Assembly (NCBI GenBank): GCA_002383285.1 | Contig: DFXU01000002.1 | Coordinates: 1 to 64,000 of the forward strand | Length of the DNA: 64,000 bases | Reading direction: 5' to 3' | Source of the DNA: Caryophanales bacterium UBA4100 | GTDB taxonomy: Bacteria > Bacillota > Bacilli > Paenibacillales > UBA4045 | Shown here: positions 7,139-15,619 of the stretch, in pieces | Layout of the letters: each line of letters begins with the position of its first letter | How positions within the stretch are numbered: position 1 is the first letter of the stretch | Program-made: the position numbers and the translations under genes | Notes under the pieces: model-generated | Databases searched by the model: none | Told to the model about the DNA's origin: nothing | Seen by the model: only the letters and a program-made list of their open reading frames with translations

Positions 7139-7687
7139 ATGATTATGAAGCTGTGGATTCATTTGTTTGTTGTAGCATTATTATCAATTTGTATTGCTTG
7201 GATGCTCTCTTTCCTGCCTGAGCTTAAACCTCATCTACCTAACGGTCAGAGAGAGCTGCAAGTATTTAACAACGATAAACCCATTACACTAACAGACAAT
7301 AACCTTGTGGATTGGGTTGTATCTGTCCCTATGCAATTAGAATTAATAAGAGTTGATTGGAGTGACCGAATTCTATCCGTAGATTTCGAAGTAGGGAAAC
7401 CCATGGAGTCATCGGACATAGTTTATAATCAACTATTGGAATTCGTTTACTACGGACTAGGTGGGACAACGAATGTAAATCGAGTTTGGGTCCGATTAGT
7501 CCAGTCCTCGGAGGAGGAGGACAGACATTCTAAACGGTTATTACTTGCGCTTGACGCTCATCGATCCCAAATCTCCGAAAGTGATTACAATAGCTGGAGG
7601 AATGGCCAAATTACTGCTGAATGGTTGATTGATAGGCGATTTCAGCTAACGGTAACACCACAATGGACGAGACTTCAGCTTGAATAG
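7139..7687 (+). CDS. Membrane-anchored protein, function unknown
   Basis: 182 residues. A single N-terminal hydrophobic segment (about residues 7-26, FVVALLSICIAWMLSFL) anchors a soluble domain that is probably outside the membrane. No lipobox cysteine follows the segment. The domain has alternating hydrophobic strands (LELIRVDWSDRILSVDF, RVWVRLV) and no catalytic motif that I recognise. Start is ATG 7139 or ATG 7145: GGGGAG at 7129-7134 is rather close to the first and rather far from the second. It lies between two transcription units, after the mtrB terminator and before hepS. Confidence 0.75.
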   Translation: MIMKLWIHLFVVALLSICIAWMLSFLPELKPHLPNGQRELQVFNNDKPITLTDNNLVDWVVSVPMQLELIRVDWSDRILSVDFEVGKPMESSDIVYNQLLEFVYYGLGGTTNVNRVWVRLVQSSEEEDRHSKRLLLALDAHRSQISESDYNSWRNGQITAEWLIDRRFQLTVTPQWTRLQLE

Positions 7688-7747
7688 ACGCTTTATTATG
7701 ATGTAGCATCGTCATTTTGATTGAGCATGCGTAAACCATTAGGTTTG

Positions 7748-7756
7748 TGTTATAAT
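7748..7756 (+). promoter_or_regulatory. Extended -10 promoter element before hepS
   Basis: TGTTATAAT at 7748-7756 is an extended -10 (TGn-TATAAT) about 60 bp before hepS. No good -35 box is seen 17-18 bases upstream. Confidence 0.4.
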
Positions 7757-7815
7757 AGTCAAGATTATTAAGCAGATAGGATTTACTAGCATTCATAATG
7801 CTCGGAGGCTTATTG

Positions 7816-8673
7816 ATGAGAACGGACCATATCGCTAAACTTGCATTAAAATATACAGAGTATGAAATGATTAAAGAACATACCCCTCTACCTGCCTTTC
7901 CCGAAATTCGGGCAAGATTACTTTTTGTGTTCCTGCAACGGAACCCGAAGCAGGCTGAGCATAGTGAAATTTGTACGCTTGCCACGTCATTAGCACAATT
8001 AGGGTTAGATACACATGATTTGGTGAATTCAACACCCGCTGATGAATTAATCGGACAGGCTCGCTCTCGTCAGCTTAAGGTATTGGCTGGTGATTATTTT
8101 AATAGCCGATTTTACCAGCTATTATCTCATATTGGTCGTATTGATATCATCCGATTAATATCTGTTGCAATTAGTGAAGTGAATCGAATGAAGATGACTT
8201 TCTATGAACGATTCAGAGCAAAGAAGCTGACTTCAGTAGAATATTTGGAGCAGTCCGTATCGATGAGAACGCAGCTTTTTAGCGCATTGTCCAAATTTAT
8301 TCCAGAGCAATATCATACGAAGTGGTCTGAGCTTCTTGGTTTATTAACTAGATGTGAGGTTATTCAGAATGAGCTTGATCGTAGTGATTGTTATGATACA
8401 TTCAGAAGCAGCTGGGCATTCTGCTACATACTGGAATCAATATCGCCTGTGGAGCAGGAGCGCTTGATTCACGTAGATAAATCTGGCGTCATCGCTTTAC
8501 TGACAAAGTATAATATCCATGGGACGCTTATGGATATGCTTCAGACACACATTCAACAAGTAATGAGTATTCTGGAGCAGCTTGATTCAGAAGTTCTCAG
8601 AACTGAGGTTTTAGCGTTGCTTCAATTGTTTAGTTCAAGTAACAGGGTGCCACAAACAGCCAAAGAAATTTGA
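7816..8673 (+). CDS. hepS: Heptaprenyl diphosphate synthase component I
   Basis: Small subunit (285 residues) of the two-part enzyme that makes the C35 side-chain precursor of menaquinone-7. It lacks the aspartate-rich catalytic motifs, which are in component II (hepT, 11730-12704). The family call rests on the N-terminal LPAFPEIRARLLFVFL segment, the AQLGLDTHD region with following DYFNSRFYQLL, and its place directly before menG, as in B. subtilis gerCA-gerCB. ATG 7816 lies 7 bases after GGAGG (7804-7808); the ATG at 7798 is upstream of that site. Unusual: hepS and hepT are separated by four genes rather than one. Confidence 0.87.
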   Translation: MRTDHIAKLALKYTEYEMIKEHTPLPAFPEIRARLLFVFLQRNPKQAEHSEICTLATSLAQLGLDTHDLVNSTPADELIGQARSRQLKVLAGDYFNSRFYQLLSHIGRIDIIRLISVAISEVNRMKMTFYERFRAKKLTSVEYLEQSVSMRTQLFSALSKFIPEQYHTKWSELLGLLTRCEVIQNELDRSDCYDTFRSSWAFCYILESISPVEQERLIHVDKSGVIALLTKYNIHGTLMDMLQTHIQQVMSILEQLDSEVLRTEVLALLQLFSSSNRVPQTAKEI

Positions 8674-8681
8674 GGTGAAAT

Positions 8682-9413
8682 ATGGAACAGCAATCCAAAG
8701 AGAAATTCGTACATTCTGTATTTCAGAGTGTTGCCCCTAAGTATGATTTCATGAATGATGTCCTCAGCTTTCGTCGACATAAATCATGGCGAAAGTTCAC
8801 TATGAAGAAGATGGCTGTAAAACCAGGACAATCTGCTCTTGATATTTGTTGTGGGACTTGTGATTGGACAATTAGTCTTGCCGAAGCCAGCTCTACAGGT
8901 ACAATTAAGGGGCTTGACTTCAGTCGCAACATGCTCGATGTTGGTCAGAGCAAGATTAATCGGCTTGGCTTGTCAAAGCACATTGAGCTTATTCATGGCA
9001 ATGCCATGGAGTTACCATTCGAAGATAATTCATTCGATTATGTAACGATTGGCTTCGGATTGCGTAATGTGCCCGATATTGAGCAGGTATTGAGTGAAAT
9101 GAAGAGAGTTGTTAAGCCAGGGGGGCTTGTTGTCTGTCTGGAGCTATCGAAACCAACATGGCAGCCCTTCAAGGGACTGTATTATACCTATTTCCGTTAC
9201 GTTCTACCATTCATAGGAAAGCTGCTTGCCGAACGATATGAGCAATACAAGTGGTTGCCGATATCCCTCGCTGCGTTTCCAGATCATAAACAGCTACTAA
9301 CTTTATTCAATCAAATCGGATTGCATAACACGAAGGCTTACCCACTAACTGGTGGTATTGCTGCATTGCATATTGGCGTGAAGGGAAACGACGACAAACA
9401 TGAGAAAGCTTAA
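8682..9413 (+). CDS. menG: Demethylmenaquinone methyltransferase
   Basis: SAM-dependent C-methyltransferase of the UbiE/MenG family, 243 residues, catalysing the last step of menaquinone synthesis. The N-terminal FQSVAPKYDFMNDVLSF block is diagnostic. The SAM-binding motif LDICCGTCDW lies at residues 53-62; most relatives have an alanine where this one has the third cysteine (GTA/GTC), a probably neutral change. Later blocks GFGLRNVPDIEQVLSEM and KPGGLVVCLELSKPT also fit. It overlaps the next gene by 14 bases and follows hepS by 8, so the genes are co-translated as one menaquinone block. Confidence 0.96.
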   Translation: MEQQSKEKFVHSVFQSVAPKYDFMNDVLSFRRHKSWRKFTMKKMAVKPGQSALDICCGTCDWTISLAEASSTGTIKGLDFSRNMLDVGQSKINRLGLSKHIELIHGNAMELPFEDNSFDYVTIGFGLRNVPDIEQVLSEMKRVVKPGGLVVCLELSKPTWQPFKGLYYTYFRYVLPFIGKLLAERYEQYKWLPISLAAFPDHKQLLTLFNQIGLHNTKAYPLTGGIAALHIGVKGNDDKHEKA

Positions 9414-10269
9414 GATTTTCTTGGAAATGATTAAATTTGAACATACTTTGTTCGCATTACCTTTTGCTTACATGGGTGCTGTTCTTGCCTCTGTTTATGT
9501 ATTTGATAGACTTCCATCATGGGCTGAGCTCGGATGGATTACGCTTGCTATGGTTGGCGCTAGGACTGCTGCTATGGGCTTAAATCGTGTCATTGATCGA
9601 ACAATCGATGCCAAGAATCCTAGAACAGCAGGACGGGCTATTCCCGCGGGATTAATATCTTCATTAGAGGTATGGATGTTCATTGTCATTTCCTTCGTAT
9701 TATTATTCGTAGCCACTTCTAATTTAGATCCATTATCGATGAAGCTATTGCCTGTTGCAGTTATTTTCTTAGTTGGTTATTCCTATACAAAGAGATTCAC
9801 ATGGGCATGCCATATTATTCTTGGACTTACTATTGGCTTAGCACCCCTAGGTGCTTGGGTTGCAGTAACTGGCCAGATTGATTTAACTTCGATCATCTTC
9901 TATCTCTCTGTTGCATTATGGACTGCAGGCTTTGATATCCTCTATGCATGTCAGGATTTGGAGCATGACCGTAAGGAAGGCCTATATTCCATTCCATCCC
10001 GATTCGGTATAACACGAGCCTTATGGATTGCTAGAGGCTTCCATGTTGCGACAGCAGCAGGCTTATTCTCACTTATATGGTTAGCGAATTTAAGCTGGTT
10101 TTATACCACTGGCATGATAGTTGCTTATATGATCCTTGTGTATGAACATCTCTTGGTATCTCCCAATGATTTAACTCGTTTGAACACCGCTTTCTTCACT
10201 ATGAATGGAGTGTTGAGTATTGTCCTGTTCGCATTTACAATCATTGACCTGGTGGTGCGTTATGGATGA
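9400..10269 (+). CDS. UbiA-family prenyltransferase, menaquinone synthesis (MqnP-like)
   Basis: Integral membrane prenyltransferase of 289 residues with about eight hydrophobic segments. Both aspartate-rich motifs are present: NRVIDRTID at residues 62-70 and DILYACQDLEHD near 180-191, which bind the prenyl diphosphate through magnesium. MenA of the classical route has different surroundings. The neighbours UbiX-like and mqnA suggest this protein prenylates 1,4-dihydroxy-6-naphthoate in the futalosine pathway. That substrate is inferred from context, not visible in the sequence. Its stop overlaps the start of the next gene (ATGA). Confidence 0.85.
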   Translation: MRKLKIFLEMIKFEHTLFALPFAYMGAVLASVYVFDRLPSWAELGWITLAMVGARTAAMGLNRVIDRTIDAKNPRTAGRAIPAGLISSLEVWMFIVISFVLLFVATSNLDPLSMKLLPVAVIFLVGYSYTKRFTWACHIILGLTIGLAPLGAWVAVTGQIDLTSIIFYLSVALWTAGFDILYACQDLEHDRKEGLYSIPSRFGITRALWIARGFHVATAAGLFSLIWLANLSWFYTTGMIVAYMILVYEHLLVSPNDLTRLNTAFFTMNGVLSIVLFAFTIIDLVVRYG

Positions 10270-10895
10270 GCAATAAGGAGACACGCAGATGGATCGTTGG
10301 AATAACAGGGGCTAGTGGCAGCATATATGGGGCTACTCTTATCCGCTATCTCCTACGCGAGAAGTATACGGTGCATCTTGTGATAACAGATGCTGGTTGG
10401 CGTGTGCTGCACGATGAGTTAGGCTGGAATACCTCAAAGCGGAATGAAGCCATTATTGAACAGTTTGGAGATCAACATCTAAACTTCAAATACCATCCGA
10501 TTCAGGATATTGGAGCAAGTATAGCAAGTGGATCATATCAGGTGGATGGTATGGTTATCATACCTTGCTCTATGGGGTCATTGGCTGCTATAGCAAATGG
10601 ATTTTCGAATAATTTATTGCAACGGGCAGCGGATGTCATGCTTAAAGAGCGCCGTAAGCTGATTATCGTCCCTAGAGAAACCCCGTTGTCGGCCATACAT
10701 TTGGAGAACATGCTAAAGCTTGCTAAACTAGGAGTAACAATTGCCCCTGCCATGCCGGCTTTCTATCATAAGCCGGATAATATTGAGGATATGGTTCGAT
10801 TTATGGTGGGAAAGGCAATGGACTCGATGGGGATTGACAATCAAGTATACAGCAGATGGGGAGAAGACGATGGAGGGTTCACAAAGAATACTTAG
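10266..10895 (+). CDS. UbiX-family flavin prenyltransferase
   Basis: 209 residues. Makes prenylated FMN, the cofactor for UbiD-type decarboxylases. Motifs: GITGASGS near residue 12 (phosphate/FMN binding), PCSMGSLAAIANG near residue 97, VPRETPLSAIHLENM near residue 138 and APAMPAFYHKP near residue 163. The family identity is firm. In the futalosine route a UbiX/UbiD pair decarboxylates the prenylated naphthoate; the UbiD partner is not in this window. The gene overlaps its upstream neighbour by 4 bases and mqnA by 26, so the three form a tightly coupled set. Confidence 0.9.
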   Translation: MSNKETRRWIVGITGASGSIYGATLIRYLLREKYTVHLVITDAGWRVLHDELGWNTSKRNEAIIEQFGDQHLNFKYHPIQDIGASIASGSYQVDGMVIIPCSMGSLAAIANGFSNNLLQRAADVMLKERRKLIIVPRETPLSAIHLENMLKLAKLGVTIAPAMPAFYHKPDNIEDMVRFMVGKAMDSMGIDNQVYSRWGEDDGGFTKNT

Positions 10896-11733
10896 AATTG
10901 GCCAAATTGATTTCACTAACGTCTGGCCTGTGTCCCATTATTTTCCAGTAGCTAAATTTGGCTCTTCAATAGAGATTATCTCTCAGGTACCAACTGATCT
11001 GAATCGTAATATGCGGAATGGGGCTATCGATATTGGACCTATTTCGTCATTTGCATATGCAGAATCTCATAATCGTTATTTTATTCTACCTCATTTATCT
11101 GTCAGTGCATTCGGTTCGGTCCGCTCCATCCTATTATTCTATAGAGATAGTCTTGATCGAGTGAAGAATGGTCGAATTGCTTTGACGACAGCATCTGCAA
11201 CTTCGGTTAACTTATTAAAAATAATTTTGCAAAAGTTTCATGGAGGAAATCCAGAATATTCTTTTGCTCCACCTTCATTACATGATATGATAGAAGGAAT
11301 GGATGGCGCGCTATTGATTGGCGATGATGCTATTCGGGCAAGCTGGGAGCAACACGGCTATAAGGTTCTTGATCTAAGTGAGGAATGGACAAGGCATACC
11401 GGTTGTTGGATGACATTTGCAATTTGGGCAGTTCAACGTGAAGCAATAGAATCTATGCCGGATTTAATAAGTCAAATCCAAGCATCTCTTCTTGAGAGTA
11501 AAGTGAGAGGGAAGTCAGACCAAAGTGGGATTATTACAGCAGCTATGGATCGTCTAGGAGGCACTTATGACTACTGGGATCTGTATTTCTCCGAGCTTAA
11601 TCATGATTTCTCCGATGAACAGAAGAAGGGACTGCTATTGTATTACCGATACGCATTAGAGCTAGGATTATTGTCTGGTGAAGTACCACTAAATATATGG
11701 AATAATACTAAGTTAATACAGGTGAATGAATGA
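10870..11733 (+). CDS. mqnA: Chorismate dehydratase MqnA (futalosine pathway)
   Basis: 287 residues of the MqnA/MqnD periplasmic-binding-like fold. It converts chorismate to 3-[(1-carboxyvinyl)oxy]benzoate, the first step of the futalosine menaquinone route. Recognised blocks: RIGQIDFTNVWP at the N-terminus, DIGPISSFAYA, the SVRSILLF strand, TASATSVNLLKI and LLIGDDAI. ATG 10870 lies inside the end of the UbiX gene, with GGGGAG about 6 bases before it. The longer in-frame extension from 10741 runs through the UbiX gene and is rejected. It ends in an ATGA overlap with hepT. Its substrate links this cluster to the aro genes 2.7 kb downstream. Confidence 0.9.
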   Translation: MEGSQRILRIGQIDFTNVWPVSHYFPVAKFGSSIEIISQVPTDLNRNMRNGAIDIGPISSFAYAESHNRYFILPHLSVSAFGSVRSILLFYRDSLDRVKNGRIALTTASATSVNLLKIILQKFHGGNPEYSFAPPSLHDMIEGMDGALLIGDDAIRASWEQHGYKVLDLSEEWTRHTGCWMTFAIWAVQREAIESMPDLISQIQASLLESKVRGKSDQSGIITAAMDRLGGTYDYWDLYFSELNHDFSDEQKKGLLLYYRYALELGLLSGEVPLNIWNNTKLIQVNE

Positions 11734-12704
11734 AACTTTTAGATATTTATTTGAGCTTAAAAGGTGACATCCGACATATAGAAGATGAATTGGATAGAAG
11801 CATTAGATCCGACCATGCATTACTCAACAAAACTTCACTCCACTTACTTAAAGCTGGCGGAAAGCGAATTCGTCCCGTATTCGTTTTACTTGCGGGTCAG
11901 TTTGGGGATTATTCCCTAGAACGTCTAAAGCATGTTGCTGTTGCATTGGAGCTTATACATATGGCGAGCTTGGTACACGATGATGTCATTGATGATGCCG
12001 ATACACGTCGTGGTCAATTCACCGTTAAGTCTAAATGGGATAATCGCATTGCCATGTATACAGGGGATTATATCTTCGCCAAAGCATTGACGGTGCTTAC
12101 CGAGCTTGAGGAGCCAGCCATTCACAAAATTCTTTCCAAAGCAATGGTCCAAATGACCATAGGTGAGATGGAGCAAATTCGGTACTTCTTCCATTATGAG
12201 CAATCGGTGAGAGAGTACTTGTTACGTATACGCAGGAAGACCGCGTTATTATTCGCTGTAAGCTGTCAACTCGGAGCATTAGCCGTTGGAGCAGAATATA
12301 CGAAAGCAAGAGCATTGTATGCATTTGGTTATAATGTGGGTATGGCCTTCCAAATTCGAGATGATATCTTGGATATCAGTGGTACAGAGAAGCAGATTGG
12401 CAAACCGCCTGGAAGCGATATTCGCCAAGGTAATATTACACTTCCATTCATCATGGCGCTTAAGGAAACCCATCTGAGAGATCGAATGATCTCATCGATC
12501 CTTACCCTACGTGATTCGAATGGTCAATCGGATACGTCGGCTTTATTGAAGATGATTAGAGAGAGCAATGGATTGATTGAAGCGGAAAAGCTCGCGGAAT
12601 TATATATTGAGAAAGCTATTATAGCTGTTAACCAATTGCCTGACCAATCAGCCAAACGCAGCTTAATTGATATTGCTCATTTTGTCGGTAACCGTACATA
12701 CTAA
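11730..12704 (+). CDS. hepT: Heptaprenyl diphosphate synthase component II
   Basis: Catalytic subunit (324 residues) of the trans-prenyl synthase. The first aspartate motif LVHDDVIDDADTRRG lies at residues 82-95 and the second, QIRDDILDISG, near 209-219. The basic GGKRIRP block at 43-49 binds isopentenyl diphosphate. It works with HepS to make the C35 chain. It begins in an ATGA overlap with mqnA, so translation is probably coupled. ndk follows after 26 bases, as in B. subtilis. The same motif set could serve a shorter-chain synthase; the presence of hepS decides the call. Confidence 0.93.
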   Translation: MKLLDIYLSLKGDIRHIEDELDRSIRSDHALLNKTSLHLLKAGGKRIRPVFVLLAGQFGDYSLERLKHVAVALELIHMASLVHDDVIDDADTRRGQFTVKSKWDNRIAMYTGDYIFAKALTVLTELEEPAIHKILSKAMVQMTIGEMEQIRYFFHYEQSVREYLLRIRRKTALLFAVSCQLGALAVGAEYTKARALYAFGYNVGMAFQIRDDILDISGTEKQIGKPPGSDIRQGNITLPFIMALKETHLRDRMISSILTLRDSNGQSDTSALLKMIRESNGLIEAEKLAELYIEKAIIAVNQLPDQSAKRSLIDIAHFVGNRTY

Positions 12705-12729
12705 TTAGCACGAATAGGAGGCAATAATA

Positions 12730-13173
12730 ATGGAAAGAACGTACTTAATGCTTAAGCCCGATGGAGTTCAGCGAGGTTTAGTTGGAGAAATTGTAACACG
12801 ATTTGAGAATAAAGGGTTTACATTGATTGGTAGTAAATTAATGCGTATGACACGTCAGCAAGCTGAGAAGCATTATGGTGAGCATCAAGGAAAACCGTTC
12901 TTTGAGGGGTTAGTAGATTTCATTACCTCAGGGCCTGTATTTGCAATGGTATGGGAAGGAGACCAAGTCATTACTATATCTCGTATGATGATAGGTAAGA
13001 CGAATACACTTGATGCATTACCCGGTACCATCCGTGGGGATTACGCTGTCCATACGGGTCTCAATATTATCCATGGTTCAGATTCTCCGGAAAGCGCTGA
13101 GTTTGAAATAAACCATTTCTTCAAGCCTGAGGAATTGATCACATACACAAGAGCAATTCAGCAATGGATTTGA
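12730..13173 (+). CDS. ndk: Nucleoside diphosphate kinase
   Basis: 147 residues; moves the gamma phosphate from ATP to nucleoside diphosphates through a phosphohistidine. The active-site block [16 protein letters not shown] contains the catalytic histidine near residue 115, and the N-terminal [18 protein letters not shown] block is typical. GGAGG lies 9 bases before the ATG. The order hepT-ndk-cheR-aro is that of B. subtilis. Confidence 0.97.
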   Translation: MERTYLMLKPDGVQRGLVGEIVTRFENKGFTLIGSKLMRMTRQQAEKHYGEHQGKPFFEGLVDFITSGPVFAMVWEGDQVITISRMMIGKTNTLDALPGTIRGDYAVHTGLNIIHGSDSPESAEFEINHFFKPEELITYTRAIQQWI

Positions 13174-13202
13174 AATAAGTGGAGATCATGGAGTGATGAG
13201 AG

Positions 13203-13982
13203 TTGGAGGATTTAGATTATAGTTTATTCATACGTAAAGTTAATGAAAATCTAAATCTGGACTTAAGTAACTACAAAGAAACCCAGATGAAGCGTCGATT
13301 GACGTCCTTGTACATAAAGAGAGGCTTTACTTCTTTTGTATCTTACTTCAACGCCTTAACGAAAGATAAGGACCTCATGAATGAGTTTATGGACAGAGTA
13401 ACCATTAATGTGTCTGAATTCTGGCGGAATCCTACAAGGTGGACCGTCCTAGAGCAGAAATATATTCCTGAGATGTTGAGAAGGACGCCTCGACTAAAGT
13501 GCTGGAGTGCAGCTTGCTCTACGGGTGAGGAGCCCTATACGCTAGCAATGTTACTCATGGAAGCAAATGCTGACCGCCCTGACATTCTCGCGATGGATTT
13601 AGATGATCTCGTCTTGTCCAAAGCATTGAAGGGTGAATACATAGAACGATCGGTGCGGGATATCCCGCCTACTTATCTGACCAAATATTTTAGCAAAGTG
13701 AATGATACTTACCTTGTTGATCAATCCCTAAAAAAGCTTATACGATTTCGTAAAGGAAATCTTCTGCTTGATCGCTTCGAGAAGGACTTTGATCTAATCA
13801 TCTGTAGGAATGTAATGATCTACTTCACGGAGACTGCTAAACAGGAGCTGTATCATAAATTTTCGCAATCACTAAAGCCTGATGGACTATTATTCGTAGG
13901 CAGCACTGAACAAATTTTCTCACCTGCTCAATACCATTTAGAAGCAGTAGATTCATTCTTTTATCGAAAGATGAAAGTATAA
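13203..13982 (+). CDS. cheR: Chemotaxis protein methyltransferase CheR
   Basis: SAM-dependent methylase that adds methyl groups to glutamates of chemoreceptors; 259 residues. An N-terminal helical domain (residues 1-75, with YKETQMKRRL) precedes the methyltransferase domain with CWSAACSTGEEPYTLAM near 100-116 and FDLIICRNVMIYF near 195-207. The TTG at 13203 is 9 bases from GGAG (13190-13193), and the protein begins MEDLDYSLF as in relatives. No other chemotaxis genes are nearby; conserved synteny with ndk and aroC explains its place. Confidence 0.95.
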   Translation: MEDLDYSLFIRKVNENLNLDLSNYKETQMKRRLTSLYIKRGFTSFVSYFNALTKDKDLMNEFMDRVTINVSEFWRNPTRWTVLEQKYIPEMLRRTPRLKCWSAACSTGEEPYTLAMLLMEANADRPDILAMDLDDLVLSKALKGEYIERSVRDIPPTYLTKYFSKVNDTYLVDQSLKKLIRFRKGNLLLDRFEKDFDLIICRNVMIYFTETAKQELYHKFSQSLKPDGLLFVGSTEQIFSPAQYHLEAVDSFFYRKMKV

Positions 13983-14033
13983 CCCTTGCCAAATATTGCA
14001 ATACTAATTGTATTGAATGCGGAAGGGGTCTAT

Positions 14034-14195
14034 ATGATGGACAGAACAAAAGTAATTTCTGCTTATTTACGAGGCTTCATTACGATGAAGGAGTGTGAAC
14101 AGATTCTTGGTATCGATGCTTCATTCATACATGGAATGGTTCAGAACCATCGCTCGCAAAATTCTGCGTCTGTTCAGCAATCGGTTAATCATTAG
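14034..14195 (+). CDS. Small conserved-looking protein, function unknown
   Basis: 53 residues from ATG 14034 (an ATG also at 14037), preceded by AAGGGG at 14023-14028. A longer frame back to 13986 lacks a ribosome site. The sequence DRTKVISAYLRGFITMKECEQILGID looks like a short helix-turn-helix-like fold, but I do not recognise a family. No membrane segment. It ends before the strong terminator at 14225, so it is the last gene of the ndk-cheR unit. Confidence 0.55.
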   Translation: MMDRTKVISAYLRGFITMKECEQILGIDASFIHGMVQNHRSQNSASVQQSVNH

Positions 14196-14224
14196 AATGT
14201 AGACTTGCAGGTGTAATAAGTAAG

Positions 14225-14257
14225 CCGTTGGAACCATCGCTTCCAACGGTTTTTTTA
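14225..14257 (+). terminator. Intrinsic terminator after the cheR unit
   Basis: CCGTTGGAA (14225-14233) and TTCCAACGG (14241-14249) form a perfect 9-bp stem with a 7-base loop, followed by seven T. Confidence 0.93.
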
Positions 14258-14315
14258 GTGTGTGTGGATGAGATGGGATGTTTATTGATTACTCATACTA
14301 GAGAGCTCAGTTTTC

Positions 14316-14344
14316 TTGTCAAACCCGTTCCTCTATACTATAAT
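14316..14344 (+). promoter_or_regulatory. Sigma-A promoter of aroC-aroB-aroH
   Basis: TTGTCA (14316-14321), 17-base spacer, TATAAT (14339-14344). The leader to aroC is about 100 bases; a weak TGCTA/TAGCA pairing is the only structure I see in it. Confidence 0.75.
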
Positions 14345-14454
14345 GAGCAAAGAACATTGAGGCTTTAAGGATTTATGCTAGCCATTAAGTCGAAGTTATA
14401 GATTAGCAATTTCAAGGGTATCGGTTTGTAGTCGAACGTGAGGGGGAAACATTG

Positions 14455-15618
14455 GTGCGTTACTTAACTGCAGGTGAAACACATGGTCCACAACTGACGG
14501 CCATCATTGAAGGTGTGCCTAGTAATATGAAATTTTCATTCGAATTGATTAATGAACAATTACAGCGGAGGCAGAAGGGCCACGGCCGTGGGCGCAGAAT
14601 GCAGATCGAGAAGGATGAAGCAGCTGTAATGGGTGGTGTTCGACACGGGCGCACTACAGGCGCTCCGATTGCACTTATTATTGAGAATAAGGATTGGAAG
14701 CATTGGACAACCGTTATGAATATTGAACCTATTGAGGGTAGTGACGAAGACAAGCGTCGTGTAAACCGTCCTCGTCCCGGTCATGCCGACCTCAATGGCG
14801 GCTTGAAGTACAACCTCACCGACTTGAGGAATGTGCTTGAGCGTTCAAGCGCAAGAGAGACTGCTGCCCGTGTGGCTTGCGGGGCTGTTGCTCGCATGTT
14901 ATTAGCTGAGTTTGGCATTAAGGTAGCAGGTCAGGTTATTCGAATTGGCGAGATAGAAGCAGATCGTCATGATCTCCCGCTAGATGAATTAATAGATATC
15001 ACAGAGCAATCTCCTGTCCGTGTGGTTGATAAAGCGGCTGAAGCGAAGATGATCGAGCATATTGATCAGACTAAGAAAGACGGAGACTCTATTGGTGGAA
15101 TCGTAGAATGTATTGTAGAGGGGGTTCCTATTGGACTCGGTAGCTATGTTCAATGGGATCGCAAGCTGGATGGACGGATAGCTCAAGCCGTTGTATCCAT
15201 TAATGCATTCAAAGGCGTTGAATTTGGTATTGGCTTCGAGGCCGCGCAGAAGCCCGGTTCACAAGTTCACGACGAGATCATGTATACGGAAGAGCAGGGA
15301 TTCTATCGCGCTTCGAATCGCTTAGGCGGCTTCGAAGGTGGTATGACTAACGGTATGCCCATTATTGTTCGGGGTGTAATGAAACCAATTCCGACATTAT
15401 ATAAACCACTGCAGAGCGTCGATATTGATACGAAGGAGCCATTCACAGCTCAAGTTGAACGCTCAGATGCATGTGCGGTTCCAGCGGCAAGCGTTGTGCT
15501 TGAAGCTGTTGTAGCATGGGAGGTAGCAGTTTCCTTCCTCGATAAATTCGGTGGTGATTCTATCGAAGAAATAAGAAGCAATTATGAGAGCTATTTAGCT
15601 CAAGTGGAGCGGTATTAA
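14455..15618 (+). CDS. aroC: Chorismate synthase
   Basis: 387 residues. FMN-dependent enzyme that turns EPSP into chorismate, the branch point for tryptophan, phenylalanine, tyrosine, folate and here menaquinone. Signatures: [12 protein letters not shown] at the N-terminus, [39 protein letters not shown] and the C-terminal [14 protein letters not shown] chose GTG 14455 because it gives the family's [11 protein letters not shown] start and lies 8 bases after AGGGGG (14441-14446). TTG 14452 is also possible. aroB starts 1 base after its stop. Confidence 0.97.
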   Translation: MRYLTAGETHGPQLTAIIEGVPSNMKFSFELINEQLQRRQKGHGRGRRMQIEKDEAAVMGGVRHGRTTGAPIALIIENKDWKHWTTVMNIEPIEGSDEDKRRVNRPRPGHADLNGGLKYNLTDLRNVLERSSARETAARVACGAVARMLLAEFGIKVAGQVIRIGEIEADRHDLPLDELIDITEQSPVRVVDKAAEAKMIEHIDQTKKDGDSIGGIVECIVEGVPIGLGSYVQWDRKLDGRIAQAVVSINAFKGVEFGIGFEAAQKPGSQVHDEIMYTEEQGFYRASNRLGGFEGGMTNGMPIIVRGVMKPIPTLYKPLQSVDIDTKEPFTAQVERSDACAVPAASVVLEAVVAWEVAVSFLDKFGGDSIEEIRSNYESYLAQVERY

Positions 15619-15619
15619 T

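Noticed and set aside
10741..10869. Longer N-terminus for mqnA
   Set aside because: The extension lies wholly inside the UbiX-like gene in another frame, and the conserved MqnA sequence begins just after ATG 10870, which has its own ribosome site.
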